Shown piece by piece: positions 22,576 to 33,605 of a DNA stretch of 64,000 nucleotides. The DNA lies in assembly GCA_028571685.1 (NCBI GenBank), contig CM053148.1, positions 86,698,001 through 86,762,000 of the forward strand, read 5' to 3'. The notes under the pieces are model-generated. The model had not been told where the DNA came from. It did not search any database and saw only the letters and a list, made by a program, of their open reading frames with translations. This stretch comes from Heterohyrax brucei (Eukaryota; Chordata; Mammalia; Hyracoidea; Procaviidae). Position numbers and translations under genes: made by a program. How positions within the stretch are numbered: the first letter of the stretch is position 1; each line of letters begins with the position of its first letter.

Positions 22576-24042
22576 CAATACCAGAGGGGGAAGACAGAGA
22601 GGGCAAGGGGAGACATCTGCAGGAGTTTTGCTACCCACCCAGGTAGCTACCTCTTCATTCTTCCTCGTACCCAGACCTCCTGGTGTCTTTATTAGAATGC
22701 AGAGCTCAGGCTCTGGCTCAGGCTCACATCTCTTCTTTTTTTCTTTTTCTTTTGATTAGTGACTACTTAATTTACAATCTCGGATACAACACTGTCCTCT
22801 TAAGTTTATTGAGCTTAATCAAAAGGAAGAGCGGAAGATATGAATGCCAGACCTCAAGTGGATGAAAGCACAGTCATTAAATGAACACCGACACGGGGTC
22901 TGGGAGCATTATAGATACTCTGGAGCCGAAAGGGAGCTTACTTAGAGCTCTTGTACTTTGAGAATTTGTTCTTTTAACTTTCCATTTAGAAAGTGGGTCA
23001 TGAAGGATTGTCATTTGCTAAAAAGTTAACCACAGTGCCACAAGCTTCTTGAAAAGAAATGGAGTTGATTTCTTAAAACAAGCAATGCAAATACCTTAGA
23101 GAAAGTTTAGTGAGGAAGAAAAGGATTTACATTTAGTATGTCCTAGAAGAGGAAAGATATAACCTTATGTGCTGTAAACAATGTGTATCTACAACTGCCC
23201 TTGCTCAGAAATAATATCCTTGTCAAATTCCTTTTTTAGAATGGAAGGTCCTCTCCCTGCAGCTCTGCAATTGATTTAATGTCCCAGGCAGGTGAATTTT
23301 ACAGTAGGTCAAATCTGATCTGAATATCACTGCATTCTCTGTTCTTTTTGTTTTTAACAGCAACTTTTATACTTAGGACAAATGGTAACTTAAAGCAAAG
23401 CCTGGCAAGTGTAATGCATTGCTTTTTCATCCTTTCTGACCAATGCACAATCCTGATATAATTGTAACATTTGTTTTGTTTTGGCTGTGAATATGAATAT
23501 AGATAATAGTACTCCCTCTGGTGAGAATCACGTCTGTTTTACAGATTATCATATTCTCTTGCTGAGAATTATTCCTGACACTTAATTGACATTCATAAGT
23601 ACCTGTTGAATAATTAAATACATGAAATATGAGTGAATTCCCAGGCGAAAAGTGAAAATCAGTTTAGCCCAAAGAAAGAAGTTATATAAACATGGAGTCC
23701 CAAGTTTTATTCAAGCAGATATGGGATGAATTTCTTTCTTTCTTTCTTTCTTTTTTTAACATCTCCACAACTATAAGCAACATGTATCACAGCAGAATGA
23801 AAAGAAAGTGATTTTTGGAGGGTCGGGACCTGTGTACTCATGAGTCTCTGGATGGAATACATAACTGGAGGTTTTTTCTCTGCTCAATAATTCAAAGAGC
23901 AGCATCTCTCCACCTGAAAGATCTCTTCTGATAACTGGCATTTGATACACACTTCCTCATAGCCTGGCTCACCAGCTTCACTGAATTCATTGTCAAAGGA
24001 AGGAAAAATTTTACAAATAGAGATACCGTTCTGTTAAGGTGG
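22576..24042. other. Single-copy DNA, about 1.5 kb
   Basis: A (TTTC)n stretch at 23731-23755 is the only repeat seen. Otherwise no exon, RNA or transposon recognised. Confidence 0.45.
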
Positions 24043-24535
24043 CTGTTGCAGTTAGGTGCTGACGAGCCAGTTCCAACTCGTAGTGACCCAGTGTACAACA
24101 GAATGAAACACTACTCAGTCCTGTGCCACGCCGGTAATCACTGTGGTACTTGATTGCTGCAGCCACTGTGTCAGCTAATCTCACTGGGCATCTGCCTCTT
24201 TTTTGCTGACCCTCTACCAGGCATGATGTCCTTCTCCAGGGACTGATTCCTCCTGAGAACATGTCCAAAGTAGGCCAGATGGTGTCTCACCATCCTTGCT
24301 TCTAACGGGTATTCTGGTTGTACATCCCCCAAGACGGATTCACTTGTTCTTTTGACAGGCCGTGGTATATTCAATATTCTTCAAAGGCACAATTCAAAGG
24401 CATCAATGCCTCAGTCTTCCTTATTCAGGGTCCCTCTTCACAGGCTTATTAAGTGGTTGAAAACACAACAGGCGCCCTTTAGTCTTTAAGGTGACATCTC
24501 TGCTTTTCAACACTTTAAAGAGGTCTTTTGTGGTA
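24043..24535 (-). mobile_element. RTE (BovB-like) LINE, 3' end
   Basis: Antisense: tail complement GTTAGGTGCTGACGAGCCAG (24052-24071), AACAGAATGAAACACTACTCAG, GCATGATGTCCTTCTCCAGG (24221-24240), TCCAAAGTAGGCCAGATGG, and at the truncated 5' side CTTTAAGGTGACATCTCTGC. Coding shadow frames on this strand (24011-24374) are the degraded C-terminal region. Confidence 0.88.
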
Positions 24536-24784
24536 GAATGACAGATCTTGAATTTGCGGACTTTGTAAAGAAGTTGTAGACAGCTTGACTCTATTGCATA
24601 ATTTTCAACTTTATACTTTGTGTCTTAGTAATTTCAGGACTGAATAACCCAACCCAGTGAATAGCTGTTAATGTTTCTACCCTACACCTGGTAAGTCCAA
24701 AGGAAAGCTGCCAAGCTTCTGTTTCACCACTCATGATTTTGCTGTAATCATCAGGAAAACAACTAAAATACAATGACCCCAACT

Positions 24785-25985
24785 TTTTTTAGAGTGTTCT
24801 AATAAGTTTATTTTTATTATTGTACATTAGATGAAGATTTACAGAACAAACTAGATTCTCATTAAATAATTAGTTACCAACCCCATGACACATTAACCAT
24901 CTTCTGTCTTACCATGGGGTTGCCGTCTTAACCATCTAGTGCTGCTATAACAGAAGTATTCCAAGTGGATGGCTGCAGAAAGAGAAATTTTATTTTGTCA
25001 CGTCAAATAGGCAAAAAGTTCAAATTTGTGGTGTCAGCTCCAGGGGAAGGCTTTCTCTCATGGCTATGGAGGAAGGTCCTTGTCTTCAATCTTCCCTGGG
25101 CTAGGAGCTTCTGAGGCACAAGAATCTTGGTTCTTTTCAAAGGATGAGCTCTGTTCCTGGCATTGCATTCTTGGTGGTAAGGAGTCTCAAAATCTCTGCT
25201 TGCCTCTCTTTTCTTTATATCCCAAGAGACTGCCCTAAGGTGCAATACAATCCCACACATTGAGTTCTGCCCCACAAACACAACTGCTGCCCATCCTCCC
25301 TCATTACTATCACAGAGCAGATTTTACCACACACAGGAACCTAACAATACCGGGAATCATGGCCTCACCAAATAGCCGTGCATTTTGGGGGGGGAGACAA
25401 TTCAATCCATGAGAGTTGCCTATTACTAACTTCCCTGTCACTTCTTGCCCTCTCATCCTCTCAGCAAGGCTGATATACTTCTTTAGTCTGATTTTGTTTT
25501 ATGGGCCTGTGTAATCTTTGAATGAAGGGTGAACTTCAGGAGGGACTGCATTACTGAGCAAAAACAGTGTCTGGGAGACATGCTCTCAAAGCTTCTCTAG
25601 TCTCTGTCAGGCTTGTAAGACTGGTCTTTCTTTGTGAGTCGAAGTTTTGCTCTGTATTTTTCTCCAGCTGTCTTGGGGGCCCTCCGACACGATGCCTGTC
25701 AGAGCAGTCAGTGGTGGGAAGCGGGCACCACCTAGTTAAGGTGGACTCAGTCTGGTGGGGCTGCAGTGATTGCAGTCCGTGAGATCTTTGGATGAATCTT
25801 TCCCTTCTCTCTCTGGTTTTCTTCATTCTGCTTTGCTCCAGACGTGCTGAGACCAGTGGAGTATCTTAGAGGGCTGCTCACAAGCTTTTAAGATCCCAGA
25901 CACTACTCACCAAAGTAGAATGTAAAAAATATATATATTTTTTATAAACTAAGTTACGCCAATGAGCTGAAGGTTCTCTGTGACT
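24785..25985 (-). mobile_element. L1 3'UTR, antisense, split by a MaLR LTR
   Basis: 24785-24924 is the poly(A)-proximal 3'UTR (GATGAAGATTTACAGAACAAAC at about 24830; compare 38780). It resumes at 25416 (CTATTACTAACTTCCCTGTC) and runs to about 25985 with GATCCCAGACACTACTCACC near 25891. No ORF2 remains. Confidence 0.82.
24925..25415 (-). mobile_element. MaLR LTR inserted in an L1
   Basis: Antisense solo LTR, about 490 bp: GTCTTAACCATCTAGTGCTG at the left, CATTTTGGGGGGGGAGACAATTC near the right end. The 5-bp duplication TTGCC (24920-24924 and 25416-25420) proves insertion into the L1. Confidence 0.85.
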
Positions 25986-26552
25986 ATGGAAATGACCTAA
26001 ACTTTTACTGAATAAAGAATACAACTGGAGACAAGTAACACTGGACTCAGCTGCTTCTGCTGAAAATCACCAGATTCTTGTTTAAACCTCTGGTACAGTT
26101 TGCCTATATAAACACAAAATTTCTAATCTTGGAAGAGATTCTACAAGAATGAGTTGTTAGAGCCTTAGAGCACAAAACCTAAACTTTGGTTGCATGTCTT
26201 TATATTTTACAGTGAAGGGACTAGAAGTTATATCTAAGCAGTCTTGGGAGAAACATCATGTATTTCTCAAATAAATAGTGTATAATTGCCTCTGATATTA
26301 TGTCTCACTAACTCCAATATTCCCTTTCTTTTGGGGGTACAAATGAGACTGTGCTTTACTGCAAGCAACGATGTAGGCATAATAAATTCAACTGCTGTAA
26401 TTCTTCAGTTTGTGAATGCGTTTCTTTTTTTATTTAATCAATGCCTCTTCTCTGTTTATACAATTTGTTGAGAGGATACTTTGGAGGCCAAAATTAATTT
26501 TACACCTCTGTGTTGCTTTTACTGATATTTTTAATATGGAAATGTCCCTATT
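25986..26552. other. Single-copy A+T-rich DNA
   Basis: No recognisable repeat or exon in about 570 bp. Confidence 0.4.
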
Positions 26553-26712
26553 CTGGGGTAGCAAAATGGTTAGGTGCTATGACTGCTAACCAGGAGGTCA
26601 GAAGTTCAAATCTGCCAGGTGCTTCTTGAAAACTTTGAGACAGTTCTACTCTGTCCACAGGGTCACTATGAGTCAGAACTGACTTGACAGCAATGGATTC
26701 TAACCTATCTAG
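26553..26712 (+). mobile_element. AfroSINE
   Basis: Sense: TCTGGGGTAGCAAAATGGTTAGG, box B GTTCAAATCTG, GTTCTACTCTGTCC, tail TCACTATGAGTCAGAACTGAC. The first few bases of the head are changed. Confidence 0.9.
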
Positions 26713-27644
26713 AATACTTCAGTTAATCTCAGTCATCGTCTCAGTCACTCCGCATTTTTATATAGGAAGGATGAGAAGAAAGTCACACATATTGAACACA
26801 TTCAAGTTGTACTCTTCTCTGGCAGCAGATGCCAGGCCACTGTTGGCCAAGGACCAAGAAAACCTAAGCAGTAGACTCAGTGCAGCTCTGATATCCTTCA
26901 GGTAGTATTTAAACGCACTGATGAGCAAGTCCACGAGGATGAACATATACAAAGTTCTGCCCGTATGGACTGCAAGTCCTTTGCATGTATTTTGTCCTTT
27001 AGAATTGAACTTCAAATCCTTACTTCATGCTACACATTGGATAGGGGCCTGACAGGAAAAAGATGGTACATTCATTCTGGTTAATTAGAGGGTTTTAGTA
27101 TGGGGACTGGAAAGACAGGCATGAGTTGTGTTTAGTGAAATCGGCAGTACTCTACTGTCTAGGACAATGACTTTAGACGAGCAGAGACAGCTATTTCCAC
27201 TCCAAGGTCTGATGGTGCAAGGAAGACATGGAGTTACAGGAGTTTGGAGAGGTGGCCCTATTGGGAGGGATGAATAATGGGAGCTGTGGAATGTGGAAGG
27301 AGGCCACAGCTGAACACTGGAGACTCAGCAGGGAAGAGGCTAGGAGAAAAAATTTAGTGGTTCATATTTCTCTCTCTGAGCTCCTGCCGATGACCCATGC
27401 TGGTGCAGAGGTCAGACATTTGGGTCCAGAGCAGGATGGGGGAAGGGTGAAGAGAGGGCTGGTAAAGCCAAGGGAAGGCATCCCAGACAGTCTCCAACCC
27501 CAGTAGTCACAGTCTGTACCTAGCCCCATTTAGAGGGTCCATGCTAGGTCCTGGACCACCTCACCTCCTGATTCCTCCATCACCTCCTTTGCTCTAGCCT
27601 TATTTACCGTCCTAAAACTCAACTGCCCACAAATGCCGGGGTCT
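26713..27644. other. Single-copy DNA
   Basis: A 92-codon plus-strand frame (27228-27506) lies in the more G+C-rich part, but no domain or splice context supports it. Part of 27500-27640 may be old L2. Confidence 0.4.
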
Positions 27645-27815
27645 AAAACCATAGTGGTATAGTGGTTAAGTGCTAGTCTGCTAGTTCAAAGGTCGGCAGT
27701 TCAAATCCAACAGGTGCTCCTTGAAAGCTCTGAGGGGCAGTTCTTCTCTGCCCTATAGGGTCTCTATGAGTCAGAATCCACTTGACAACAGTGGGTTTGG
27801 TTTTTCGTTTTCATA
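27645..27815 (+). mobile_element. AfroSINE
   Basis: Sense: CATAGTGGTATAGTGGTTAAG, box B GTTCAAATCCAAC, GGGGCAGTTCTTCTCTGCCC, tail TCTCTATGAGTCAGAATCC and GTGGGTTTGGTTTTTCG. Confidence 0.93.
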
Positions 27816-27879
27816 CATTCTGATCTGTGTGCCTAGAATGTTTTCTTTCAGACTCCGGGTTTGGAGGGGTTCCTTAGTC

Positions 27880-28040
27880 CATTAGCGTCATGTCTCAGTT
27901 GCCACCAACTTTGGAGAGGCCTTCCTTGACCACACTATGTCCAACAAACATCTCCCTTCCCCACAACTTTACACACACACTTAGTCACGTTCAAAAGGTA
28001 GGTATATATCATTCTCTTGATTTTCCTTACCCTAGTCCCT
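27880..28040 (+). mobile_element. L2-like fragment
   Basis: GAGAGGCCTTCCTTGACCAC (27911-27930) and the following CCC-rich text resemble the 3' part of L2, a dead ancient LINE. Low similarity. Confidence 0.4.
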
Positions 28041-28044
28041 TGGT

Positions 28045-28325
28045 AGTGTTGGTGGTCGGTTCTACCCTGGCCCCTAGGGTCGCCATGAGTCAGATCCTAC
28101 TCTACGGCGCTTGGCTTGGCTTGGCTTGGTAGTGCAAATGATTGATAGTTTTGACAGTAACGAAAAGATTGGAAGTTTGCGTCTACCGAGAGGCACCTCT
28201 GAAGGAAGAGCTGACAATCCACGTTTGAAAAATCAGCCTTTGAAATCCCTATGGAGCACAGTTCTCTTCTGACAGATGTGAGGTCGCCAAGAGTGAGCAC
28301 TGACTCAGTGATAACTAACAACAAC
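28045..28325 (+). mobile_element. Two adjacent AfroSINE pieces
   Basis: 28045-28130: tail of one copy (TCTACCCTGGCCCCTAGGG, GCCATGAGTCAG) ending in the GGCTTGGCTTGGCTTGG pentamer-like tail. 28131-28325: a longer-type copy with CTGACAATCC...AAAAATCAGCCTTTGAAATCC, GCACAGTTCTCTTCTGAC and tail GTGAGCACTGACTCAG, then ACTAACAACAAC. Confidence 0.75.
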
Positions 28326-28329
28326 AGTA

Positions 28330-28432
28330 GGAATATCAACTTGCAAAGAAATGGAACAATTCAGCAATATATGACTCTGAGTCAAGGTGAGTGGCAGAAT
28401 AGGGAAGAGAATTCAGATTTCCCAGCTCCAGG
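28330..28432 (-). mobile_element. MIR-like fragment
   Basis: GAGTCAAGGTGAGTGGCAGAATAGG...ATTCAGATTTCCCAGCTCC follows the antisense MIR order (AAGGTCACACAGCTAGTAAGTGGCAGAG...). This explains two donor-like words at 28387 and 28432. Confidence 0.45.
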
Positions 28433-29444
28433 TAAGTACATCTATAAAACGGTAGACTTAGAATACACCTTTGTATTGCAAACATTTTGTAATCTGCTAT
28501 ATCTCATACAGAAATCAACTTCTGCTATGTACTGTTTTTCATGATGGTTGGACAGGAACAATTTATTTACTGAAATGTTGGCTGTTTGGATTTTAAAAAC
28601 ATGTAAATTCAGCTCTTGTTGAAAAAAAGAAAAAAAAAGGTAGAATTGCTTTCTTCTCATTTTATAATTTAATTAAGCTCATTTCTCCCCCTTCTCCTGC
28701 AGCTTGAATCAGATTCAGCTGGAAAGTGGTGAGTAATATTACGTCTGGTCAGAAATGGACATTTTCTGTGTTTATGTAATCATTTCTACTATTCTTCCTT
28801 GGCTTTGGTTACCCGGCATGAAAACAAAAGCTGATAAAGCTGTTGGCAGGAGAGGTGGAGTGGGAGGCTGTAGGAATGGGAAGAGGAGACTAGGAAAGCA
28901 AAATATGCTTTAAGCATTCACAATGGCATTGTTTTCCCAATTACTCCTTGTGTGTAATTCTGCTGGGAACAATCCTTCTGCTGGGTGGCCTTTCTTCCCA
29001 GATGGTCGGCAGTTCTGACTTGCACATATTCCTTCTTGTTTTATGACACGCTACTTGCAGAGGGATAGATAAACACTACCGTAATTGCCAGAGTTTTACA
29101 CTTTGACATTTCCTCTCCCCATTTATAAATTTATTTTTGGTTGGCAATGGAAAGGAAGCATTTTTTACCTCTCTAATTATTCTGCTTTATTCATGTTTTA
29201 CTTCCTGAACTTCTAAGCCTATCTTACTTAGCAGGGTTATATTTTTATGCAAACTATTTCCCAGGCTCTAAGTCAACAGGTATTTGTTGTATTCAATGAT
29301 ACAGACAAAGACATTGTGGTGTCCAAACTTCTGTCATGGCGTGGAGAGCAAATAGCACTTGTTCAACCAGTAGCAGAACATTTTTGAAGTGACTATGATC
29401 TTAACCCAAGATTTCAGCAACTCTATGTGTTTCTTAGGTATTAT
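28433..29444. other. Single-copy DNA containing a candidate microexon
   Basis: Repeat-free for about 1 kb apart from A/T runs. The exon-like unit at 28703-28728 is described separately. Text from 28740 to 29140 looks well kept (few indel-prone runs), but conservation cannot be judged from one sequence. Confidence 0.4.
28703..28728 (+). other. Candidate 26-nt microexon
   Basis: A strong acceptor (TTTCTCCCCCTTCTCCTGCAG, 28682-28702, 20 of 21 bases before AG mostly pyrimidine) is followed 26 nt later by a near-perfect donor, GTG|GTGAGTAAT (donor GT at 28729-28730). A branch-point-like TTAATTAAG lies about 27 nt upstream of the AG. Two of three frames are open (LESDSAGK or LNQIQLES). Length 26 is not a multiple of three, so inclusion would shift a frame unless neighbouring exons have matching phases. 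I do not recognise a gene. Confidence 0.35.
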
Positions 29445-29605
29445 TAAGCATACTCACTGCTGCTGAGTCGATTCTGACTCATAGTGACCCTATAGGACAG
29501 AGTAGAACTGCCCCACTGAGTTTCCAAGGAGAACCTGGTAGACTCGACCTGCCAACCTTGTAGTTAGCAGCCACTGCACGTAACTGCCGCCAGGGTTTCC
29601 ACAGA
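29445..29605 (-). mobile_element. AfroSINE
   Basis: Antisense and little diverged: GCTGAGTCGATTCTGACTC, ACCCTATAGGACAGAGTAG, GAGTTTCCAAGGAGAACC, CTGCCAACC, head GTAACTGCCGCCAGGGTTTCC. Confidence 0.93.
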
Positions 29606-29999
29606 TGTTTGAAAGAATACATTTATTATTTCCAAGCATCAGGGTGATGTTGAGAAGAATATCAGGACATAATTTTTATGTCAAAGAGAAATATACAGAG
29701 AAGATTCTCATTGCTTCTTGGGAATATTCATGTAAAAGGCATAATTTATAATTTTTTAAATGTAATACAGTCAATGTAACTGTTAGTAGTTGTCATGAAT
29801 TGAATTGTGTCCCACTAGAAAATGTGTGTCAATTAGGCTAGGCCATGATTTCCAGAATTGTGTAATTGTTCACCATTTTATAATCAGATGTGATTTTGCC
29901 TATGCGTTGTAAACTCTATCTCTAGGATGTTTATCAGGTGAGACAGGGGACAGTTACCTCAATGAGGTAAGACTAATCTATAAGATTAGATCATGTCTT

Positions 30000-31473
30000 G
30001 AGCTTATCTTTTTTAAAAAAAAATTTTTTTATTTAATATAACTGAGTGAAAATGTACATTCCTGTATAAATTTACATACCCACCTATATGCAGCTTCCAC
30101 TGTTCTCCCTGCTTGGTGACAGCAAACTATTCCTCTCTGCTCCATACATGTCTCATTCTCCCTACAGTCTCTTTTTTCCCTCCTCTCCACCCACTCTCCT
30201 TCCTCCAGCCAGAGGTCAGCAGGATGATATCCTGTAGGTGTATAGAACCATAAAGTGCATCCAATATATGGTCACTGCATCGCCAAGTCCAATCAATTCC
30301 TGTCCAAAGCTTGGACCTTCATTACAATTTATGGTCAAGGGCAGCATCAGGGCGAGGGGCCATGCTCTCAGGGGAACCCTGAAACCACTGGACCATCAAT
30401 TGAAGTCTTTTAGTGGGGATCTCAGGGTGCACCCCTTTTTATTCTTGTGTTGCTAGTGAGACTCAATTTAGTGAGCTCCATCGCGGCTATCACTGGTGGT
30501 GGCTGGGCACCATCCGGTTCTTCCAGTCCCAAGTCGATGTAGGCACCCACTCTTGTGGGTTTCTTTGTCTTCTGGGTTGTCTTTCCCCCATGTCATTTTG
30601 GTCCTCGGTGAGCATCCGTTCCTGCTGAGTTGGAACCATTTGCTGTGTCCTCGGATGGCGGCTTGGCAGATTTTAAGACCCCAGACACCACTCACCAACG
30701 TGGAGTGCAGAGAGCCCTCTTAGCAAAATGCTAGTTGTGCCAATTGGCCTTGCTTTCACCTAAGAGCATGGTCCTCCATCCCCTGCCCCAGCTACTCTAT
30801 CCTTGCAATATTGGGTTAAGATGGAAGGAGTACTCATGTTATGTTTAAGTCCACTTAATATTGTTCTTGTTTCTAATGTGTGCTATCAGCGATTTCACAC
30901 AACCACACACCTAGCAACTATCTAATCTAAACCCTCTCCCCTCCCTCCTTCCCTCCCCTCCCTTGCAGCTGTCAAAGAGTCTTTTCTTCTATACACAAGT
31001 CTGTTTTTGAGGTCTTATCGTAGAGGTCTCATACAATACTTGCCCTTTTGTCGTTGACTACTTTCGCACAGCATAATGTCTTCCATTTGAAACCAGGTCA
31101 TGAGATGTTTCCTGAAGTCGTCGTTGTTCTTCATCATTGCGTAGTGCTCCATTAAGTATATATACCATAGTTTCCCTATCCATTCTTCTGTTGTTGGGCA
31201 TCTGGGTTGATTCCATCTTTCTGCTGTTGTGGAATGTGCTGCTATAAACATTCTGGTGCATGTGTCTGTTGGTGTGAAAGGCCTTGATTCTGTAGGATAT
31301 ATTCCAAGTAGTGGAATTACTGGGTCAAATGGTATATCAAGATCCATTTTTTTAAGGAAGCGCCAGATTGCTTTCCAAAGAGGCTGGACCATTTTGCAAC
31401 CCCACCAACAGTGTAGGAGGGTTCCACTTTCTCCATAGCCTCTCCAGCATTTGTTGTTTTGATCTTATCTTTT
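30000..31473 (-). mobile_element. L1 LINE, relatively young, inside a MaLR LTR
   Basis: Antisense, about 1.45 kb, 5'-truncated. Flanking duplicates CTTATCTTTTTT (30003-30014 and 31464-31475) give the target site. Contains the whole 3'UTR (about 30020-31014, with the pyrimidine block CCCTCCTTCCCTCCCC at 30942-30960) and the end of ORF2. Least diverged L1 in the window, as judged by the open ORF2 tail. Confidence 0.9.
31015..31392 (-). pseudogene. L1 ORF2 C-terminal fragment, in frame
   Basis: 125 uninterrupted codons matching the last part of mammalian L1 ORF2p, the nicking and reverse-transcribing protein. Motifs in order: LWKAIWRFLKKMDLDIPFDP, then IPLLGIYPTE, DTCTRMFIAA, RCPTTEEWIGKLWYIYLMEH, and the final QRQKGKYCMRPL. 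Endonuclease and RT domains are absent because of the 5' truncation. In human L1 the equivalent segment has the same length, so nothing is missing at the C-terminus. Not functional by itself. Confidence 0.88.
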
Positions 31474-31753
31474 TTGAAACAGAAAAGAGAGAAGACAGTA
31501 GAGAGACCGGGGACCTCATACCTTCAAGAAAGTGGAACTGGGAGCTGAGCACACCCTTTCAAGAAGCAGAAAAGCTTCTGGCGCAGGGGAAGATTGATGA
31601 CAAGAAACTTCTTCCAGAGCTCACAGCAAAAGCTGGAGCTACTGTCCTGAATTTGGGCTTCTGGCAGACTAACTGTAGGAGAACAAACTTCTGTTTCTTA
31701 AAGCCATCCACTTGTGGTATTTCTGTTACAGAAGAGTTAGATGACTGTTGACA

Positions 31754-32549
31754 GTGGTCCTGTGTTATTAAGGCAAAACTGGCATGAAACAAATTATTGC
31801 TCAGTCTTAGACATTCACTGAGCAAGCTAGTGCTAACTACCTTGGTTGAGTTGATTATGAGTGGTCTATTTCCTTAGTTGGTTATTATTATTATTTTAAT
31901 TTCAAGTTGGACCAAGAATTAAATAAGAAAATCATGAATTTAGAAGCTCAAGAAAAACTGTGCGATTCAAGTGTCTCAAGGAAAGAGAAATGCCATTTAA
32001 GCAAATAAATCACTATGAACAGGTTTACGGATTTACAGCATTTTTATTACCCTGCTGATTGACTCATTCATTGCTGAACTGTAGATTAGAATTACTGCAC
32101 AGGGTTTTCAAAGGTAGCCTTTACAAGGAGAAGTAGTTTGATATTGGTGTAACTGGTCAGGTGTACTTGCTTTCAAGACTGTGTTTGCCACATGTCTTCT
32201 CTTGTTCCCAAGCTTGAAATAGTCTGTGTGGCTAATAGGATAGAACCTTCCATGCTTCTCCCATGATTCACTGGGGCCTAGGGATATTAGTCCATGACTT
32301 GTGACAAGTACTGCCACAAACCTGAATTCAGTCTGATTGTTGAAAGGGGAATGTACAGGCTGCATCAAGAATCACCCAAGCCTCTTTGTATAGTTTAGAG
32401 CTCTACTTCTCAAGTCCTGTGAGGCTGTGAAGACAGAGGCTTCTGGCTTGTTTGACTTAGGCACTGACAATCCTCTAATCACAGATACTTTTTATACCAT
32501 TAAACAAACACTGATTGGATTTTACTTGTGCATACATACTTATTTCTTT
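31754..32549. other. Single-copy DNA
   Basis: No repeat recognised in about 800 bp. The 86-codon reverse frame (32108-32368) has no motif. Confidence 0.4.
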
Positions 32550-32697
32550 TTAGCAGGCAGCCCACAGCTGTCAAGTTGATTCTGTCACACAGCTACCTGA
32601 CAGATAGAGTGGAACTGCCCCACAGAGTTTACAAGGAGCACTTGGTGGATGTGAACTGCCCACTTCACCGCTACGTCACCAGGGTAGTACTAGTTTT
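32550..32697 (-). mobile_element. AfroSINE
   Basis: Antisense: CAAGTTGATTCTGTCACAC, GAGTGGAACTGCCCCACAG, GTTTACAAGGAGCACTTGG, box B GATGTGAACTGCC, head CGCTACGTCACCAGGG. Confidence 0.85.
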
Positions 32698-32699
32698 AT

Positions 32700-32862
32700 G
32701 GAGCCCTGATGGTACAGTGGCTAAGAGCTGCACCGCCAGTCACAGTGTCAGCAGTTTAAATCCACCAGCCGCTCCTTGGAAACACTATGGCAGTTCTCTG
32801 TCCTATAGGGTAGATGTGAGTTGGAATGAAATTTATGGTAATGGGTTTGTTTTTCATTTTAT
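32700..32862 (+). mobile_element. AfroSINE
   Basis: Sense: GGAGCCCTGATGGTACAGTGG, box B GTTTAAATCCACC, GCTCCTTGGAAACAC, CCTATAGGGTAGATGTGAG, tail TTTATGGTAATGGGTTTG. Starts 3 bp from the previous antisense copy, giving an inverted pair. Confidence 0.9.
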
Positions 32863-32872
32863 TAGCTTTATA

Positions 32873-33040
32873 GGGCCCTGGTGACTGAGTGGTTCAGTGT
32901 GTGGCTGCTGATCATAAGATTAACAGTTTGAATCCACCAGTGTCTTCTTGGAAAACCTATAGTGCTGTTCTACTCTATCCTACAGGGTTGTTCTGAATTG
33001 GGATTGGCTCAATGGCAGTGAATTTGATTTGATTTGGTTT
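32873..33040 (+). mobile_element. AfroSINE
   Basis: Sense: GGGCCCTGGTGACTGAGTGG, box B GTTTGAATCCACC, GTTCTACTCTATCC, tail TGAATTGGGATTGGCTCAATGG ending in GATTTGATTTGG. Confidence 0.9.
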
Positions 33041-33119
33041 ATTAGATTTATGAATTCAAATAATTGAAGCAGAGATAAGAATTACAGAAAAACCGTAACA
33101 CAGAAGAGACATAATAAGA

Positions 33120-33605
33120 GCAGGACGAGGAAGCAAGGTCAGCGGAGACAGCAGCAGCCCACGCCGCCCGTCCGTCGCTCGGTGGTCCGCGTGTTTCTGC
33201 GATACCGGAAGCTGTCCACCAGGATTTCAAACACCAGCAGCCACCACAGTGGACTGGTTTCAGCAGAGCTTTCAGACTAAGACAGACAAAGACCAAGTGC
33301 CAGCGATCTACTTTTGAAAATCATCCAGTGCAAACCTTACGGATCAGCACAAACTATGTCTGGTTTATTTACTCTGGTGCCTTCTCAGGAGATCATTCAC
33401 TAAAGAAGACATCCTGTGTGCAGAGGTCCAGGGCCAGTAAAAGGATGGGAGACCCCCAGTAAGTTGAATTGGTGCAGTAGCTGAAAAAATGAACTGGAAC
33501 ATTGTGACGATCATGAGCATAAAGCAAGACCAGGGAACATTTTGTTGTATCGTATGTCAGCTTGCTATGCATCCTGTTCAACTCAGTGACAGCTATAAAG
33601 AAGTG
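33120..33605 (+). mobile_element. Long-form AfroSINE/RTE composite
   Basis: Sense. GC-rich head CGCCCGTCCGTCGCTCGGTGG (33158-33178 region), GGAAGCTGTCCACCAGGATTTC, GGTTTCAGCAGAGCTTTCAGAC, TAAGACAGACAAAG, GAAAATCATCCAGTGC, then from about 33395 the RTE-type end (GGAGACCCCCAGTAAG..., CAAGACCAGGGAACATTTTG, GCATCCTGTTCAACTCAGTG). The same modules occur in reverse at 50693-51068. The G+C-rich stretch 33130-33210 is thus a SINE head, not a CpG island. Confidence 0.7.

Larger units (their letters stand above)
29791..31753 (+). mobile_element. MaLR LTR split by an L1
   Basis: Sense LTR beginning TGTCATGAATTGAATTGTG (29791). 29791-30011 is the 5' part and about 31461-31753 the 3' part (AGAAAAGAGAGAAGAC..., GCCATCCACTTGTGG, GTTGACA end). 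The LTR alone is about 510 bp. Imperfect 5-bp flanks GTAGT (29786-29790) and GTGGT (31754-31758). Confidence 0.85.

Noticed and set aside
27228..27506. 92-codon plus-strand frame
   Set aside because: No recognisable motif and no acceptor or donor at its edges.
28383..28438. Donor-like AAGGTGAGTG and CAGGTAAGTA words
   Set aside because: They lie in a MIR-like remnant whose normal sequence contains such words, and no acceptor pairs with them.
33130..33210. Possible CpG island
   Set aside because: Too short, and explained as the GC-rich head of a long-form AfroSINE.
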